DNA from: Diphasiastrum complanatum
Lineage: Eukaryota > Streptophyta > Lycopodiopsida > Lycopodiales > Lycopodiaceae
Direction of reading: 5' to 3'
DNA: 64,000 bases
NCBI GenBank assembly: GCA_029204225.1
Contig: CM055102.1
Location: 13,072,199-13,136,198 of the forward strand
In this document: positions 10,129-20,989 of the stretch, piece after piece
How the letters are laid out: each line of letters opens with the position of its first letter
Position numbering within the stretch: position 1 is the first letter of the stretch
Notes under the pieces: generated by a model
Told to the model about the DNA's origin: nothing
Databases searched by the model: none
The model's input: the letters and a program-made list of their open reading frames with translations, nothing else
Position numbers and translations under genes: made by a program

Positions 10129-11260
10129 TTAAACTTTGTAAAATTTTCCATTTAATATAGAAAATTTCTCTGTATGTCTATTGCCTACTGGCTTGTATAA
10201 ATTTGCATGCTTTTTGAAATTTTTAATAATCCGTCGATATTGTATTATGACGAATTTGGATTCTTTTGTAAAACCATTAAGTTGCAGTATATAGTTCTTC
10301 TTTGTGCTAGTCTCACCATGTTGTGTACTTTTATGAAATGTCGCTCTTGCTTGCCAATGAGATTTTTCCATTCATTGCGATGACCATATGCTAGACTTCC
10401 ACTATTTCTTGCAAAGAATGTCAAATGATGCCGTAATATGTGTTGCATGTCATAAAAATAAAATCTAAATCATTACCAAAAGTATCTAAATTAATTGCAC
10501 ATATTTGTCTATAATAGTGTAACATCAAAATCTTATCATATAATATGTTATATGATCTACACCCCATGCACTTTGAACTGCATCCACAAATTCACTGGTT
10601 GTTTTCTGTATCATGTGTACACTAGTATTTGAAATTTTATCTTTCCTCAAGTATTTCCCCATGTCTAATTTTCTCCAAACTTCTACTTTGTGTAGACGAG
10701 TAAAATCTTCTTCTTCGAAATCTTGAGTTGCAGCTATTATCTCTTTTTAAATCGAGTATTGAATCTTGGATTCTTTGCCTAAATAATTTGATAAAAATCT
10801 ACGAGCTTTGGAACCTCCAATGCTCAGCTTGCATGGAATATTTCCTGTTTTACTTGATAGCTTGTCATCTTTTTTTATTTTAACATGGCCTTTATGTAAG
10901 ACAACACATTCTCTAGTCTGGAAATAGCTTTCTTCACATATGACTCCGGCTCGGAATTCCATGCGAACAAGATGTGAAGATATATTATTTTTTCTATTAT
11001 AAGCACCTCTACATGCAATGTACAAATATGAACATTCTGAAAAATTGGTAGTACCAGTTTCCAATTAGGATCTTCTCGATCTCTTAATATTCCTATACTC
11101 CTTGTCATGTCTTTTGTTGTCTTCATGCAGTACAAACAAGGGTGTTTAGAGTTAGCGCCATGAGTTACATTAAACATACATTTTAATGTCTTCTGATCTC
11201 CTGCTAAATGCCATTTTATATTGAAAGTGCCAATTTTAAAAATATTGAGTGGAACTCCCT
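10129..11260 (-). pseudogene. Decayed transposase-like coding block
   Basis: Reading minus from about 11220: WHLAGDQKTLKCMFNVTHG, then ANSKHPCLYCMKTTKDM, DREDPNWKLVLPIFQNVHI and VEVLIIEKIIYLHI (frame of 11177-10875). A frameshift leads to 11064-10747 and then to pieces such as MQHILRHHLTFFARNSGS, NEWKNLIGKQERHFIK (10448-10245). A G-D-x-K-x-L-K segment followed by P-C-x-x-C, then a long helical part, is the layout I associate with large uncharacterised transposase-like proteins found also in animals. That assignment is from memory and uncertain. Several stops and shifts make it non-functional. Confidence 0.4.
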
Positions 11261-13449
11261 CCGTGTGATTTCAATGGTGACAAGGATATGTCGTTTTATT
11301 AATTATCCATGAGAGAATGTCATGGTCTTCTTTCATAACATATAAGATAAACAAAAAAATGATTTAGCATAATATCAACAAGAGAAGATTTTTCAAATGA
11401 GATCCATATTAGATTATCCCCATTGAATATTTGAAGGAACTACTATACCTGAAAAGTTGCCAACCACCAGATATCATTTTTTGATTGAGCACTGAAATTG
11501 AGGCCTTCTGAGTATTCTGAATCTGAAAGAGCTCCATTCATGATCGTAAAACTGACTCTCTCCATTTTTTGTCCTTTTATAATCTCAGACTCATCTAACT
11601 TAAGAACAACTATCAATTTGTTATTGACATTCTAATTTGTGATATCGTAAAAATTTATGGTGAATGTTAGTAACTGATTAACGTCAATGAATATATTGTT
11701 GGAATTGTTATATGCTAGACATTCTCCTTTCGAGCAATACACTTCATTGGTATGAGATGGATTACCAACTATTGTCTGCATACCTTGGTTTAACGTGTCT
11801 TTTTTTTTTAAAGATAAAATGGTCGTGGAATTGGAAACTCACCCGTGCGAATGCCTCCTTTATCATCTTAAATGTTGTTGCATATGTTTCTCTACTGATG
11901 CTAGAAAAATTACAGGCCCCCTAAATCAATGTAGTATCCAATATTTTTCCAACTTATTCATAATGTTATCAGTATTTTAAAAATTATATTTTAATTGTGG
12001 TTAAGCACCAGTGAGGTACATTCATTTTCATGGAAAGTAGTGCGGGCAAATGCGTAAAGAAGTTAGAAAATGATATTTTAATTACTTTATTGTTATTTTT
12101 TGATATCCTACTATGGCATTTCTTATAGGGCCTTCTTTGGGCCCATATTTTCAATAATGTAACTTGTATATCCCATCGCTAATGGACAGTGATGGACCAG
12201 CTAGTTTTTAACTACACGTATCCTCTTTTAAATGAAGATCCATATATTGTATGTATTTTGACATAACAAGTGTGATGTATGTCCTTTACAGCCTTGGTTG
12301 TGGCTCACTATGGATACTTGAGTCTTTGACTCTAATCCATCTGCTTTCAAAGCACTTTGTTCTTAAGCTATCGTAAGACAATAATGAATAGGATTTGAAG
12401 GAACTTGCTTTGTTATGGTGTATTTTGTAACACTTTTTTGGGCTTGTGGAAACTCATTTCAAAACATAGACCCGGATTCGGCAAAAACCATTTTCCGTAT
12501 ATAGAAAAAGACATCCTTGAGCAATAATGACCTCCTCACAGGATTCCCTTACGATGACTATTCAAGTTGGCGCTTCAAACGTATTTTGGTTGCATTGATG
12601 CAAATGATAATGTGGCTTCAATATCTATTAATTGAATTGGTATTATAACAAAGGAGATATGATGCTACAAAGTAAGGCATTAGGTATACATTTCGAAACA
12701 AGGTGGATTGAACTATTTCTAATAGTTGCTCATGCTTCATAAAACATTGCCTTAACATATAGGATCGTTGTTTGCCTTAATCTCGTTGAAGCCTATTCAT
12801 ATAGTAGGGTAATTCGTAGTATAATAAGGGACCTAAACGCTCTTAAAAGCACATGGATTTGTGCAAGAGCTACCGCATTCATAAAGACTGGAATGGCATG
12901 GATTTGCCCTATTCCTATTGTGAATGCTAGGGTTAGGACTCCTTACATATTGTTGATGCACATAGGTATTGTTTTGCTTCTAAATAAGACACAACTAGAT
13001 TTTAAGATGCATAAAACAAGAAGACAGTTGGCGTGCTCTTGAAAAGCATGGATATTCTCAAGAGTTACAAGAACTGTACATTACTTGTTCTTTGCACGAC
13101 AGGTACAAGTATTTGTATGGCATGGATGTGCCCCTATACGTATGTACTAATTCAAGCTACTCCTTGTTTGTGATTTGCAATCTATTTGGTACAGCTAGAT
13201 TTCAATGAATGATTGAATATAAAGATAAGGACCAATACCAATGTATTGATGAGAATAGTCGGTGCCCTGATACGGTGAGGATAAGGTTTGGCCTATCGCT
13301 TTAAGCAATATCTAGTAAGGTAAGATTGGACTATGAAGTTTTATTTCTATTGCATGCTTTCAAGTTGGTCAACTTATTTTGTACTCGATTCTTATTGCAG
13401 CATGACTTTGTTCCTAACTCTACTAACTCTATGTTTATCTCAAACACAG
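11261..13449. other. No gene recognised
   Basis: AT-rich sequence with only short chance ORFs (for example 11712-11924). No LTR ends, tandem repeats or coding motifs could be identified. It may include the non-coding ends of the element suggested at 9.1-11.3 kb. Confidence 0.5.
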
Positions 13450-15160
13450 AGGCTCAAGCTATGTCATAATAGCTCTATATGCGATGAATCTTTGATCATC
13501 AACAATTCAAATCAACTGCTTCATGACACAAAGTCACTTTTGTTGAAGAAATTCAAAATGACCGATTCAGGCCTCGTGCATTACCTTCTCGGGATCGAGA
13601 TAGCCAGAGACAGAGCAGACAGAAGTATCACAATAAGCCAAGAAATAAATCCAACCAGTGTACTCTACATGTATGGCATGAAAAATTGCAAGTCGATGTG
13701 AAAGTACTGTACTTTAGGACCATAAATGGATCTACAAAAGATCCACAAGAGTGATTGGATGCTTGCTTAACAGTCTATCAAAAAACTAGACACAAAAAAG
13801 TTGATCTAGATTGGCAATTTGACAAACAACAAGCATTAACAATCAAAAGCATTGATCAAGATTGAAATCCGAGCCCACACGTGTGTACTACAGGCTGTAA
13901 TACGACCTTTAACCTAAGAAACAAGTAGAAATTGATTTGGGTTCATTTGGATCACAAAAACTCAATGTACATAGTGAACTAGCTTGAGATTGCCAATGAG
14001 CTCCAAAAATTTTCTATCTTCTCACTATGGGAGCTTGGAATACATAGCAAATTTGACTTCCTTCTTGAAGTAAGGTGGATTTCCAGCATGTAATAAGGAA
14101 GTTAACTCACCTTCTTGCCCTAAAATGAAACCTAGCCTATATCCTAGAGGTATGCTTGGTAGGTAGCTATTTGGTCAAATTCTCATCTTAAACTTAGGTG
14201 TAGGTCCTATAAAGTAGGGATGACCACCAAATAGACATGACCAAATCTCTTGACTTGACCTAACCTACATTAGGATGGGTTTCCCACGTGGCATCATGGC
14301 CTCACATGTGCGGGACCCACTTGTGTACACAATTTACACTATTCTACATGGTTTTTTTATCAAGCTAGATTTACCATTTTTTGGCAATTCTTCACAGTCG
14401 ATTGACTCGCCAATGGATCTAGAGTTCAAACTGTCAAAGGATATGTGCCCGAAAACTGAAGTAGAGAAGAAAGAGATGTGCAAATACCCCTAATCGATCA
14501 CGTATGCCATGGTCTGCACTCGTTGACCTGATCTAGCATATACAGTTAGCACATTGTCACAATTTATGTCGAATCCCGGCCTACCTCACTGGAAGGCTCT
14601 ACTTAGAGCACTAAGATACATTCAATCCACTAAGCACTATGCTTTGTGTTATAATGGAGATACAGAGGATGCCTTGACATTACTTACTTATTTCGACTCT
14701 GATTGGGCTGGAAATGTGGACACGAGAAAATCCACATCTGGCTATCTTTGATTTCTAGCAAAAGGACCCATTTCATGGAATGGTTGAAAGCAGAAATGCA
14801 TTTCTTTATCTTCCACAGAGTCCGAATATGTCGTAGCTACATCTGCAGTTAAGGAAATCATATGGCTCAAAAGATTGCTTCAAGATCTTATGATCTCTCA
14901 ATGTATTCCAACTATACTCTATTGCGATAATCAGAGCTGTATTGCTCTATCTCTGAACCCATGAACTCACTCTAAAACCAAGCACATCAAAGTTCAATTT
15001 CATTTTCTTAGAGAGAAAGTTCTGAACAAGATTATCAAATTAAGTTAATGTCCGACTGACAATATGTTGGCTGATATCTTGACTAAGCCTTTGTCGAGAG
15101 AAAAGCATGTTGCATTATGCAGCTTGCTAAATTTCATTCAGGATCTAAGGATTTAAGCTT
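13450..15160 (+). pseudogene. Copia element E: RT C-terminus and RNase H, interrupted
   Basis: RT pieces LLKKFKMTDSGLVHYLLGIE and KNCKS (up to 13691) are split by a 700-bp solo LTR and resume at 14402 as DSPMDLEFKLSKD. Then come DLAYTVSTLSQFMSNPGLPH and RNase H: SDWAGNVDTRKSTSGYL (first Asp), SLSSTESEYV (Glu), LYCDNQSCIAL (Asp), SKTKHIKVQFHFLREKV, ADILTKPLSREKH. At least six in-frame stops are present. A polypurine tract follows at 15161. Confidence 0.9.
13697..14396 (-). mobile_element. Solo LTR with 5-bp target duplication
   Basis: A 700-bp insert starts TGTGAAAG and ends TTCTTCACA, and is flanked on both sides by GTCGA (13692-13696 and 14397-14401). Removing it and one GTCGA restores the RT reading across the break. 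The TGTGA...TCACA ends and length match the LTR family seen at 17603, 22566 and 27499. Minus orientation is favoured because the plus-strand left end (AAATGGATC...GATCCAC) resembles the plus-strand left end of the minus LTR at 22566. Confidence 0.82.
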
Positions 15161-15169
15161 AAAGGGGAG
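15161..15169 (+). promoter_or_regulatory. Polypurine tract of element E
   Basis: AAAGGGGAG directly precedes the LTR start TGTTGGAG, the expected site for plus-strand priming. Confidence 0.8.
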
Positions 15170-15956
15170 TGTTGGAGTTAATCTTCACTTCGTCAAAGTC
15201 CACATCATCGACTTTATCAACTTGACTTCGTCAACATCCTGACATCAAACTCCATCAACATCAACATCTTCTCAAGAGCAAGCCAGTTGACTCAACTTGC
15301 CCAAAGTCTTCAACGATCGTCAACTGTTACCATTCAAAATGGAGCACTTCCTCTGCCCTATCCAGCACAGACCAATATTTACTGCATTACTTCACGCTCG
15401 TTGCCCACACAGCTATTATGATTGTTGCATGCATATACATAACGACAACACACGATTAACATAGAGATGTAAGTGAGTTACATGAATGAATATAATCAGA
15501 GTCAATTAGTGGAAGCGTGATTCAAAGTTCCTCCGTAAACTCCATTGTAGCAAAGTAGAGATAGTAACTAGCATACTAAGATCGCAGCACACAGTGCACT
15601 ATTACTGTGAACCATTCTCGGGCACAGGATCGTGTTCTGATAGTTGTATTCACAACAACTTAATTTAGATTCTCTATTTTGTTATGTGTGTTCCACTGTG
15701 AATGCTTTTTGATAATTTCTCTCTCGTACACTGATACTCAATCCACGACTCATTCGGAATATCTGATCTCGAAAGAAGCATGGTTGTCTTAGATGCCTAA
15801 CTGTTTCGCTCTCTTCATGGTTGTCTTCGACACCTACAAGATATTCCTCCTGTCGATCTAAGTTATAGTCTGAATCTATAGTTTGGTAAAGATCATGTCA
15901 TAATTTGCATATTGAGTTTTCTCTAATCATTCCGCATGTATACAAGGAACCCAACA
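15170..15956 (+). repeat. LTR of element E
   Basis: It begins TGTTGG after the polypurine tract and ends CCCAACA, giving matching terminal inverted hexamers. Its 5' part is rich in CATCAAC/TTCGTCAA repeats. Unusually, it is followed by primer-binding-site sequences as if it were also a 5' LTR. Confidence 0.75.
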
Positions 15957-16017
15957 AGTTGGCATTAGAGTATTAGAAATCCAACGAGTTGGTATCAGAA
16001 TAGTAGAAACTCAACAG
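15951..16017 (+). repeat. 30-bp tandem duplication of LTR end plus PBS
   Basis: Units start at 15951 and 15981, with a partial third at 16011. Each has (C)CAAC(A/G)AG followed by a PBS-like core: TGGCATTAGAG at 15960 and TGGTATCAGAA at 15990. Confidence 0.75.
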
Positions 16018-16846
16018 GTGCATGCACTATGTCTACCGGGAGAGGTTCCGTAGGTGAACACAAACAATTCTAATGCACTTTGCGGAAGCGTAAGGAGCTC
16101 AAAGCTAGAGCTTATAATCGACACACATTAACAGTCATAAAATGTTTTAATCTACAGATAACTTTATCTGCATAGCATGAATCAACTGATCTAAACCAAA
16201 AAAAAATGCATTCGATACAATACGACAAGACTCAGATTATTTACTGGAACATAGTTTGTATTTGCTCATAGAGAGTAAAAGTCTAAATGCAGACAGAGTC
16301 ATGTTCTTCTTGAATCAATACTTTGATGAAACAGAGAGAAAGAACAAATTATTGTGCTCTGATATTCAATCGGTTGAATAAAACTTTATATGTGTCTATG
16401 TTTGATTTGAAGTCTATATACAATTTACATTGGTACATGAACGCGATGTTTGTCGTAGATCACGGCAAGAGGATCGTGAAAATGGTGGAGCGTGATCAAT
16501 GGCGTGAGAATCATGAAGCGATGGAGCGTGATCACTGGTGCCGATCTTCTCCACTAGCGACTACAAGTAGTTCACTTGCGATATCTTTGCAGTTGGTATT
16601 CTTCGTAAATTGTAACTGCTAGTAACCGCAAGTGGTTCACTTGCGGTGTCTTTGCAGTCATCGTTGGACTGGTGTCCACCACTGACCATAAATCAGGCTC
16701 TTGTGGTGCCTTGCAATGACTTCAAAAGCCTATTTTTAGACATGGAGTATTTTCACAAACTATACTTTTTCACATATATTTACATACAAAATGTATGGAT
16801 CTAGATTAGCAACGAGATAAGGGATGGAGAGGAGAGAAATCCATCA
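16018..16846 (-). repeat. 3' LTR of a minus-strand copia element (V)
   Basis: On the minus strand the LTR starts TGATGGATTTC right after the purine tract AAGGGGG (16847-16853). Its distal part (plus strand 16018-16100: GTGCATGCACTATG...GTGAACACAAACAATTC) resembles the LTR at 38.29-38.35 kb. The last 40 bp or so expected from that comparison are missing at the junction with the PBS repeats. Confidence 0.6.
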
Positions 16847-16853
16847 CCCCCTT

Positions 16854-17210
16854 AATCTGGATCCATAAATGCCTTGAATTTCAAACGTAAAATAGCGAAA
16901 AATTTCTTGTACGTTTCTTGACTTAATGCCTTTGTGAAGATGTCAGCTTCCATGTACTATGTTCTGCAGAATGTCAGAGTTACCTCCTTGTTACTATGCT
17001 CCTTATATAATGGTACATGATTTCGATGTGCCTGCTCCTAGAGTGAAATCTAGGATTGACTGCCAAAGTGATAGTGCTCTGATTGTCACATTGAATGATC
17101 ATTGAAGCATTTTTTCTGAGACCAATGTCAAACAATAGATTTCTCAATCAAATCACCTCTTTGGTTTCTTGAGAGGCTGCAATGTATTCAGACTCTATAT
17201 AGGACAAAAT
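16854..17210 (-). pseudogene. Copia RNase H fragment of element V
   Basis: Minus-strand reading gives SYIESEYIAASQETKEVI, a stop, LRNLLFDIGL, IIQCDNQSTITLAVNPRF, RHIEIMYHYIR and, in another frame, ADIFTKAL-like sequence. The Glu and Asp motifs of RNase H are recognisable. The N-terminal half is lost at 17210. Confidence 0.85.
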
Positions 17211-17549
17211 TAATGAGATAATTTTGACTCCAAGCTTCCAAAATGGAAATACATCGTAGTTTCTACATTCTCTATGACCTACCTACTACTTATATTTGAA
17301 AGTGGTAACTCTCTCTCCTCTCTCTAGAGTCATTTGGCTAGCTTATCCAAAACTTGTCCTAAACTTGTCATATTGTCCAAAATTGCCAAGTAAAGTTCAA
17401 AACGAACTTTTGCATGACTAAGTGACTGAGTGAATTTGGACCCAACTTGAAAATTGAACATGTACCCAGTTTATTTGCTAATTTGGTCTCATATAGGCTC
17501 AAATTGCCAAACTAACTAGAAAGCTAGAGAACTAGTTGATAATTTCACA
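17211..17549 (-). repeat. Partial LTR of the TGTGA...TCACA family
   Basis: The minus strand starts TGTGAAATTATCAACTAG at 17549. It shares with the other family LTRs the AACTCTCTCTCC...CTCTAGAG block, repeated AATTGCCAA and GGTCTCATATAGGC motifs. The distal half is missing. Confidence 0.6.
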
Positions 17550-17597
17550 GATGATAGATATGATTTGTTCTACTTCTTGTCATCAAGAGCTACGATA

Positions 17598-17602
17598 TTT
17601 AA
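17598..17602. repeat. Target site duplication of element X (left)
   Basis: TTTAA directly before the LTR start TGTGAC; the same TTTAA follows the X LTR end at 23266-23270. Confidence 0.75.
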
Positions 17603-18252
17603 TGTGACAAAATGTCAACTAGTTTGATATTTTGGTCATATTTGTTTATCTGGCAATTGAGGCCAATTTTCATATTAGACTTAGAGTTTGACTTTGCAAG
17701 GTTATAGTAGTCTTAAAGCATTTGAATTACCACTTTTAGAAAAGTGAGAGAAAGTAGAAAGTCGAGTTTGGACACATTCAAATTTGAATGTTATATACAT
17801 TGATTCTAGTCATATTGTTGATAGGGTTTTTGTTAGGGAGGGAAACCAAACTCATTAATGAGGCATGGATCTATTATAAATAGACGTAAAGTCATGGGAA
17901 GAGGATGATCTTCTCTCTCCTATCTCATTTCATACTTATAAATGAGTTCTCTTGGGTTCATCTATCCATTGGTGCACTATATTGATGGTATCTTGCAATC
18001 TTGTGTGTAGAATGCTCATTTTTTGTTATTTTTGGATCAACACATGTGAAATACAATAGCTTACTATTTTTGTACAAACAACAACTTCATTTTATCATAA
18101 GTTTGATGTTTGATCAATATCTTATTGAGTTTGCATCTCTTTCATTAAGTAGATGTTGATTTTTTATGTTGCAAATGGTGTAGAGTGTGCTATCTTTCAT
18201 ACCAAAGATCAATAGGTGATTTTGGATCTTAGTGATTGACAAAATCTTCACA
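17603..18252 (+). repeat. 5' LTR of copia element X
   Basis: 650 bp, starting TGTGACAAAATGTC and ending ...AAAATCTTCACA, followed at once by a perfect primer-binding site. Its last 45 bp are repeated at 23221-23265 as the remnant of the 3' LTR. Confidence 0.88.
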
Positions 18253-18264
18253 TGGTATCAGAGC
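18253..18264 (+). promoter_or_regulatory. Primer-binding site of element X
   Basis: A perfect TGGTATCAGAGC abuts the 5' LTR end, indicating initiator-Met tRNA priming. Confidence 0.9.
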
Positions 18265-18274
18265 TTGTGTTGGA

Positions 18275-19164
18275 GGTTATGAAAGGATCAGCCACATCTA
18301 TTAAAGATTTGGAGGAGTTACCAATGCTAGAGTGTGCTAGATTGATTTCTACTCAAAGTCAAGCATTTTGCATGTGTAGAATTGATCTTTTGTAGGTCAA
18401 AGCTCAATTTAGGTTTATGAACTTGAAGATTTTTGATTTCACAAGTGGCTTACTGGATTTGGACTATTTTTGAAAAGCTTCATTAGAGGCTACAAGATTC
18501 TATATCCAGTTGTTGCAATTGCATGTAGAAATTTTGAAGATGGCTAGAAAGCAAGTTGTGATTGTCCTTCCAAGTTCCTTAACTAGCATCAATCATGTTT
18601 GTAAGTCTTGTGCTTTATCAAAGTCACATAGACTACCTTCTTATACTAAATCTACATCTAGATCTACAAAGCCTTTTCAAGTTGTACATTCAGATATTCA
18701 TGGAATTACTACAATTAGTTATGGTGGAGCTAAGATGTATGTAGCTTTCATTGATGATTTTCTTTAATAGATATTGTTGGGTATATCTATTAAAGAGCAA
18801 AGATGAAGCGTATGATGTCTTTGTGAGTTCAAGATTGCAAGGGAGAACCAATTTTCCACAAAGATCAAGTGCTTGACGAGTGACAATGGTGGTGAGTATA
18901 TCTCAACCAAGTTCAAGGCCTTTTGTGATGAGCATGGATCAAGAGGGAGTACACAACTCCAAGGACACCTCAACAAAATGGAGTGGTCGAGAGGAAGAAT
19001 AGGACCTTATGGAAAGGTGCCAAAGCTATGAGGTTAAGTGCAAATCTTCCTAAACCATTTTGGCATCAAGCCTTGTTGTGTGCTAACTTTCTATGCAATA
19101 GGTGGTTGAGTGCTATGATGCATAGAAGGACACCTTTTGAGATGCTATTCAAGAGGAGGTTGAG
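18275..19164 (+). pseudogene. Element X: decayed gag remnant and integrase
   Basis: The first 300 bp keep only traces of gag. From 18590: CKSCALSKSHRLPSYTKST (integrase zinc region), FQVVHSDIHGIT (catalytic Asp), VAFIDDF, stops and shifts, then LTSDNGGEYISTKF (second Asp), VERKNRTLWKGAKAMR (Glu) and PFWHQALLCANFLCNR. It stops at MLFKRRLSE, where it is fused to the LTR of element Y. RT and RNase H are absent. Confidence 0.85.
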
Positions 19165-19715
19165 TGAATGGATCCAAACTCCCAAAATACTTGGCTAAGA
19201 TCTTTGCACAACAAGCTACAAAAGCTAGAAATGGCAAAGCATCCTAATGCTACTTTTGATACAAATGAACTTGACAAAGCATTCAAGAGACAAAATAAGC
19301 TAATAAAAGGTACTGATGGCAGCCAAAAACAACAGCATACCAGCCCTACAACATCAGCCTGCCACTTTTGGAAACCTCTTAAGATCATACACAAAAGCTT
19401 CTCCAACCTGTTCTCCACGAATTTCAGCCTAATATAGGTGAGAGAGATGACTCTCTCTCCTCTCTCTAGAGCTTAGGACTCAATTTTAGGGCACCAGTAG
19501 CCTAAAATAGCCAATTTCGGCCTATATGTCCAAATAACATGATTTTGGTGTCATTTTGAATGTCCTGAAGTTTGAGACTTCTTCAATATGAAATATATAC
19601 TAAAATAAAAGTATCTAGCCCTTTTTCACACGTGTGAAAGGTTAGATCCAAAACTATGTACAAAAATTGCCAATTTAGGCCTCAAACTAGCTAGGAAATG
19701 TTGACAATTTTCACA
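19165..19715 (-). repeat. 3' LTR of nested element Y (truncated)
   Basis: The minus strand starts TGTGAAAATTGTC at 19715 and is near-identical to the 5' LTR at 22566-23220. It lacks an internal stretch of about 84 bp and the terminal 18 bp or so, where it meets element X integrase. Confidence 0.9.
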
Positions 19716-19728
19716 CTCCCTCTTCAAC
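19716..19728 (-). promoter_or_regulatory. Polypurine tract of element Y
   Basis: The minus strand reads GTTGAAGAGGGAG immediately before the LTR start TGTGAAAA. Confidence 0.75.
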
Positions 19729-20670
19729 TTAACTTGCTAGTTTTACAACACTACTTTGCTCCAACATAAGAATGATCTCCATCATGATAATAGATCTCTT
19801 CTCAAGTTTTCTAATATGTACAATATGAAGTACAACATAATTGATGTAGATAATAGTGTCCAAATAGGATGCTTCACTATTTCTTACATCAATTTTACAT
19901 AGAATGGTGAACAAGATACATGTAAAAGAACATAGAATCATAATGAAAGAAATCCTCCATGTATTCTCTGTAAAATAGTAGCAAACAGGTTGTAAATGAA
20001 AGTAACCAACAAGTGTTTGCATGCCTCCTCCACATTCCACTATGCCCATAGTGAATGCACCATGTATCTCCATGAATGAACCTCCATCACCACCTTGCCT
20101 TTGTAGATCTCCAATCCATGAAATCCCTTGAGTGTTCTCTGCTCCATTTGAATGAGAAAAATTTGAACTTGAAATACTTGAAGTATCTCCGCAAGATTTG
20201 CATACAATCCTTGATCCTACATTGTCAACAATTTGCCAATTTGCCAACACTAGGATGCTAGATCTTGAACTTTGCTCAAAAGTAAACATATTGACCACTT
20301 CAATATCTTTCAAGATTTTAATGAATGCATTTACTTGATCATAAAAACCAGCAATGATAGCTATTCCATCTCCAAGATCCAAAGGATGCAAGACTATGGA
20401 ACTAGTTTCATTGAATTTTGACAATTCCAACACATTTAGTCCATCTTCAAGATCCAATGGATCCAAAACATTGATCATAGACTCACCAAAAGTTGCCAAG
20501 TTAGCACAACAATAACTATCTCCAAGAAGCTCATTATATTTCAACCTAGATCTAGCATAAGGAAGTTCTTTAGACTTTGCATAAGATCTACCAATCTTAT
20601 TGATTCTAGGAATTGACTTTTGAAAGTTGAGAGAACCACCAACATCCATTTCATTCCTCTTGTTAGACAT
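19729..20670 (-). CDS. Intact 313-codon ORF of unknown origin inside element Y
   Basis: This uninterrupted ORF occupies the place where integrase, RT and RNase H should be, between a decayed protease frame and the polypurine tract. It shows no copia pol motif. Visible traits are a basic N-terminal third, a two-fold repeat (VLDPLDLEDG and VLHPLDLGDG) around residues 67-95, a short CKSCGDTSS segment, a Gly-rich part, and one or two hydrophobic segments near the C-terminus (WRISFIMILCSFTCILFTIL). The other two frames of the strand are full of stops. It may be an extra ORF of a non-autonomous element or a captured host exon. Expression and function are unknown. Confidence 0.5.
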   Translation of the reverse strand: MSNKRNEMDVGGSLNFQKSIPRINKIGRSYAKSKELPYARSRLKYNELLGDSYCCANLATFGESMINVLDPLDLEDGLNVLELSKFNETSSIVLHPLDLGDGIAIIAGFYDQVNAFIKILKDIEVVNMFTFEQSSRSSILVLANWQIVDNVGSRIVCKSCGDTSSISSSNFSHSNGAENTQGISWIGDLQRQGGDGGSFMEIHGAFTMGIVECGGGMQTLVGYFHLQPVCYYFTENTWRISFIMILCSFTCILFTILCKIDVRNSEASYLDTIIYINYVVLHIVHIRKLEKRSIIMMEIILMLEQSSVVKLAS

Positions 20671-20699
20671 AACAAATGCATCAAGCTTTTAAAGTCTAC

Positions 20700-20985
20700 C
20701 TTAGTAATGAAGCAAACATCCCCAACAAACTTTGTCTTTTACCCTTTTTTTAACATTTGACCAACACTTAGCAAATTTCTTGAAAGTGAAGGAATGTAAA
20801 GAACACCATCAAGCCTTACATTCCTATTAGTAGAAAGGCAAATAGGAATTGAGCCAATACCTTTGATCATATACTCACCACCATTTGGCATATGAACGAC
20901 TTTCTTGGTTCCAACATAAGAGATCAAAGAAGTAAAGAACTCCTTGTGACTAGTCATGAACACATCATGAGAGAATCACAAGAAT
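20700..20985 (-). pseudogene. Element Y protease region
   Basis: TSHKEFFTSLISYVGT, VVHMPNGGEYMIKGIG, LDGVLYIPSLSRNLLSVGQM is the usual copia protease C-terminal region. The catalytic loop lies just before it as LDSCDSLMM instead of a DSG motif, with a frameshift, so the protease is inactive. Confidence 0.8.
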
Positions 20986-20989
20986 CTAG

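Noticed and set aside
13691-14402. Insert read as a DNA transposon with a 7-bp duplication (AGTCGAT)
   Set aside because: The TG...CA ends, 700-bp size and 5-bp GTCGA duplication fit a solo LTR; the extra matching bases are explained by chance flank identity.
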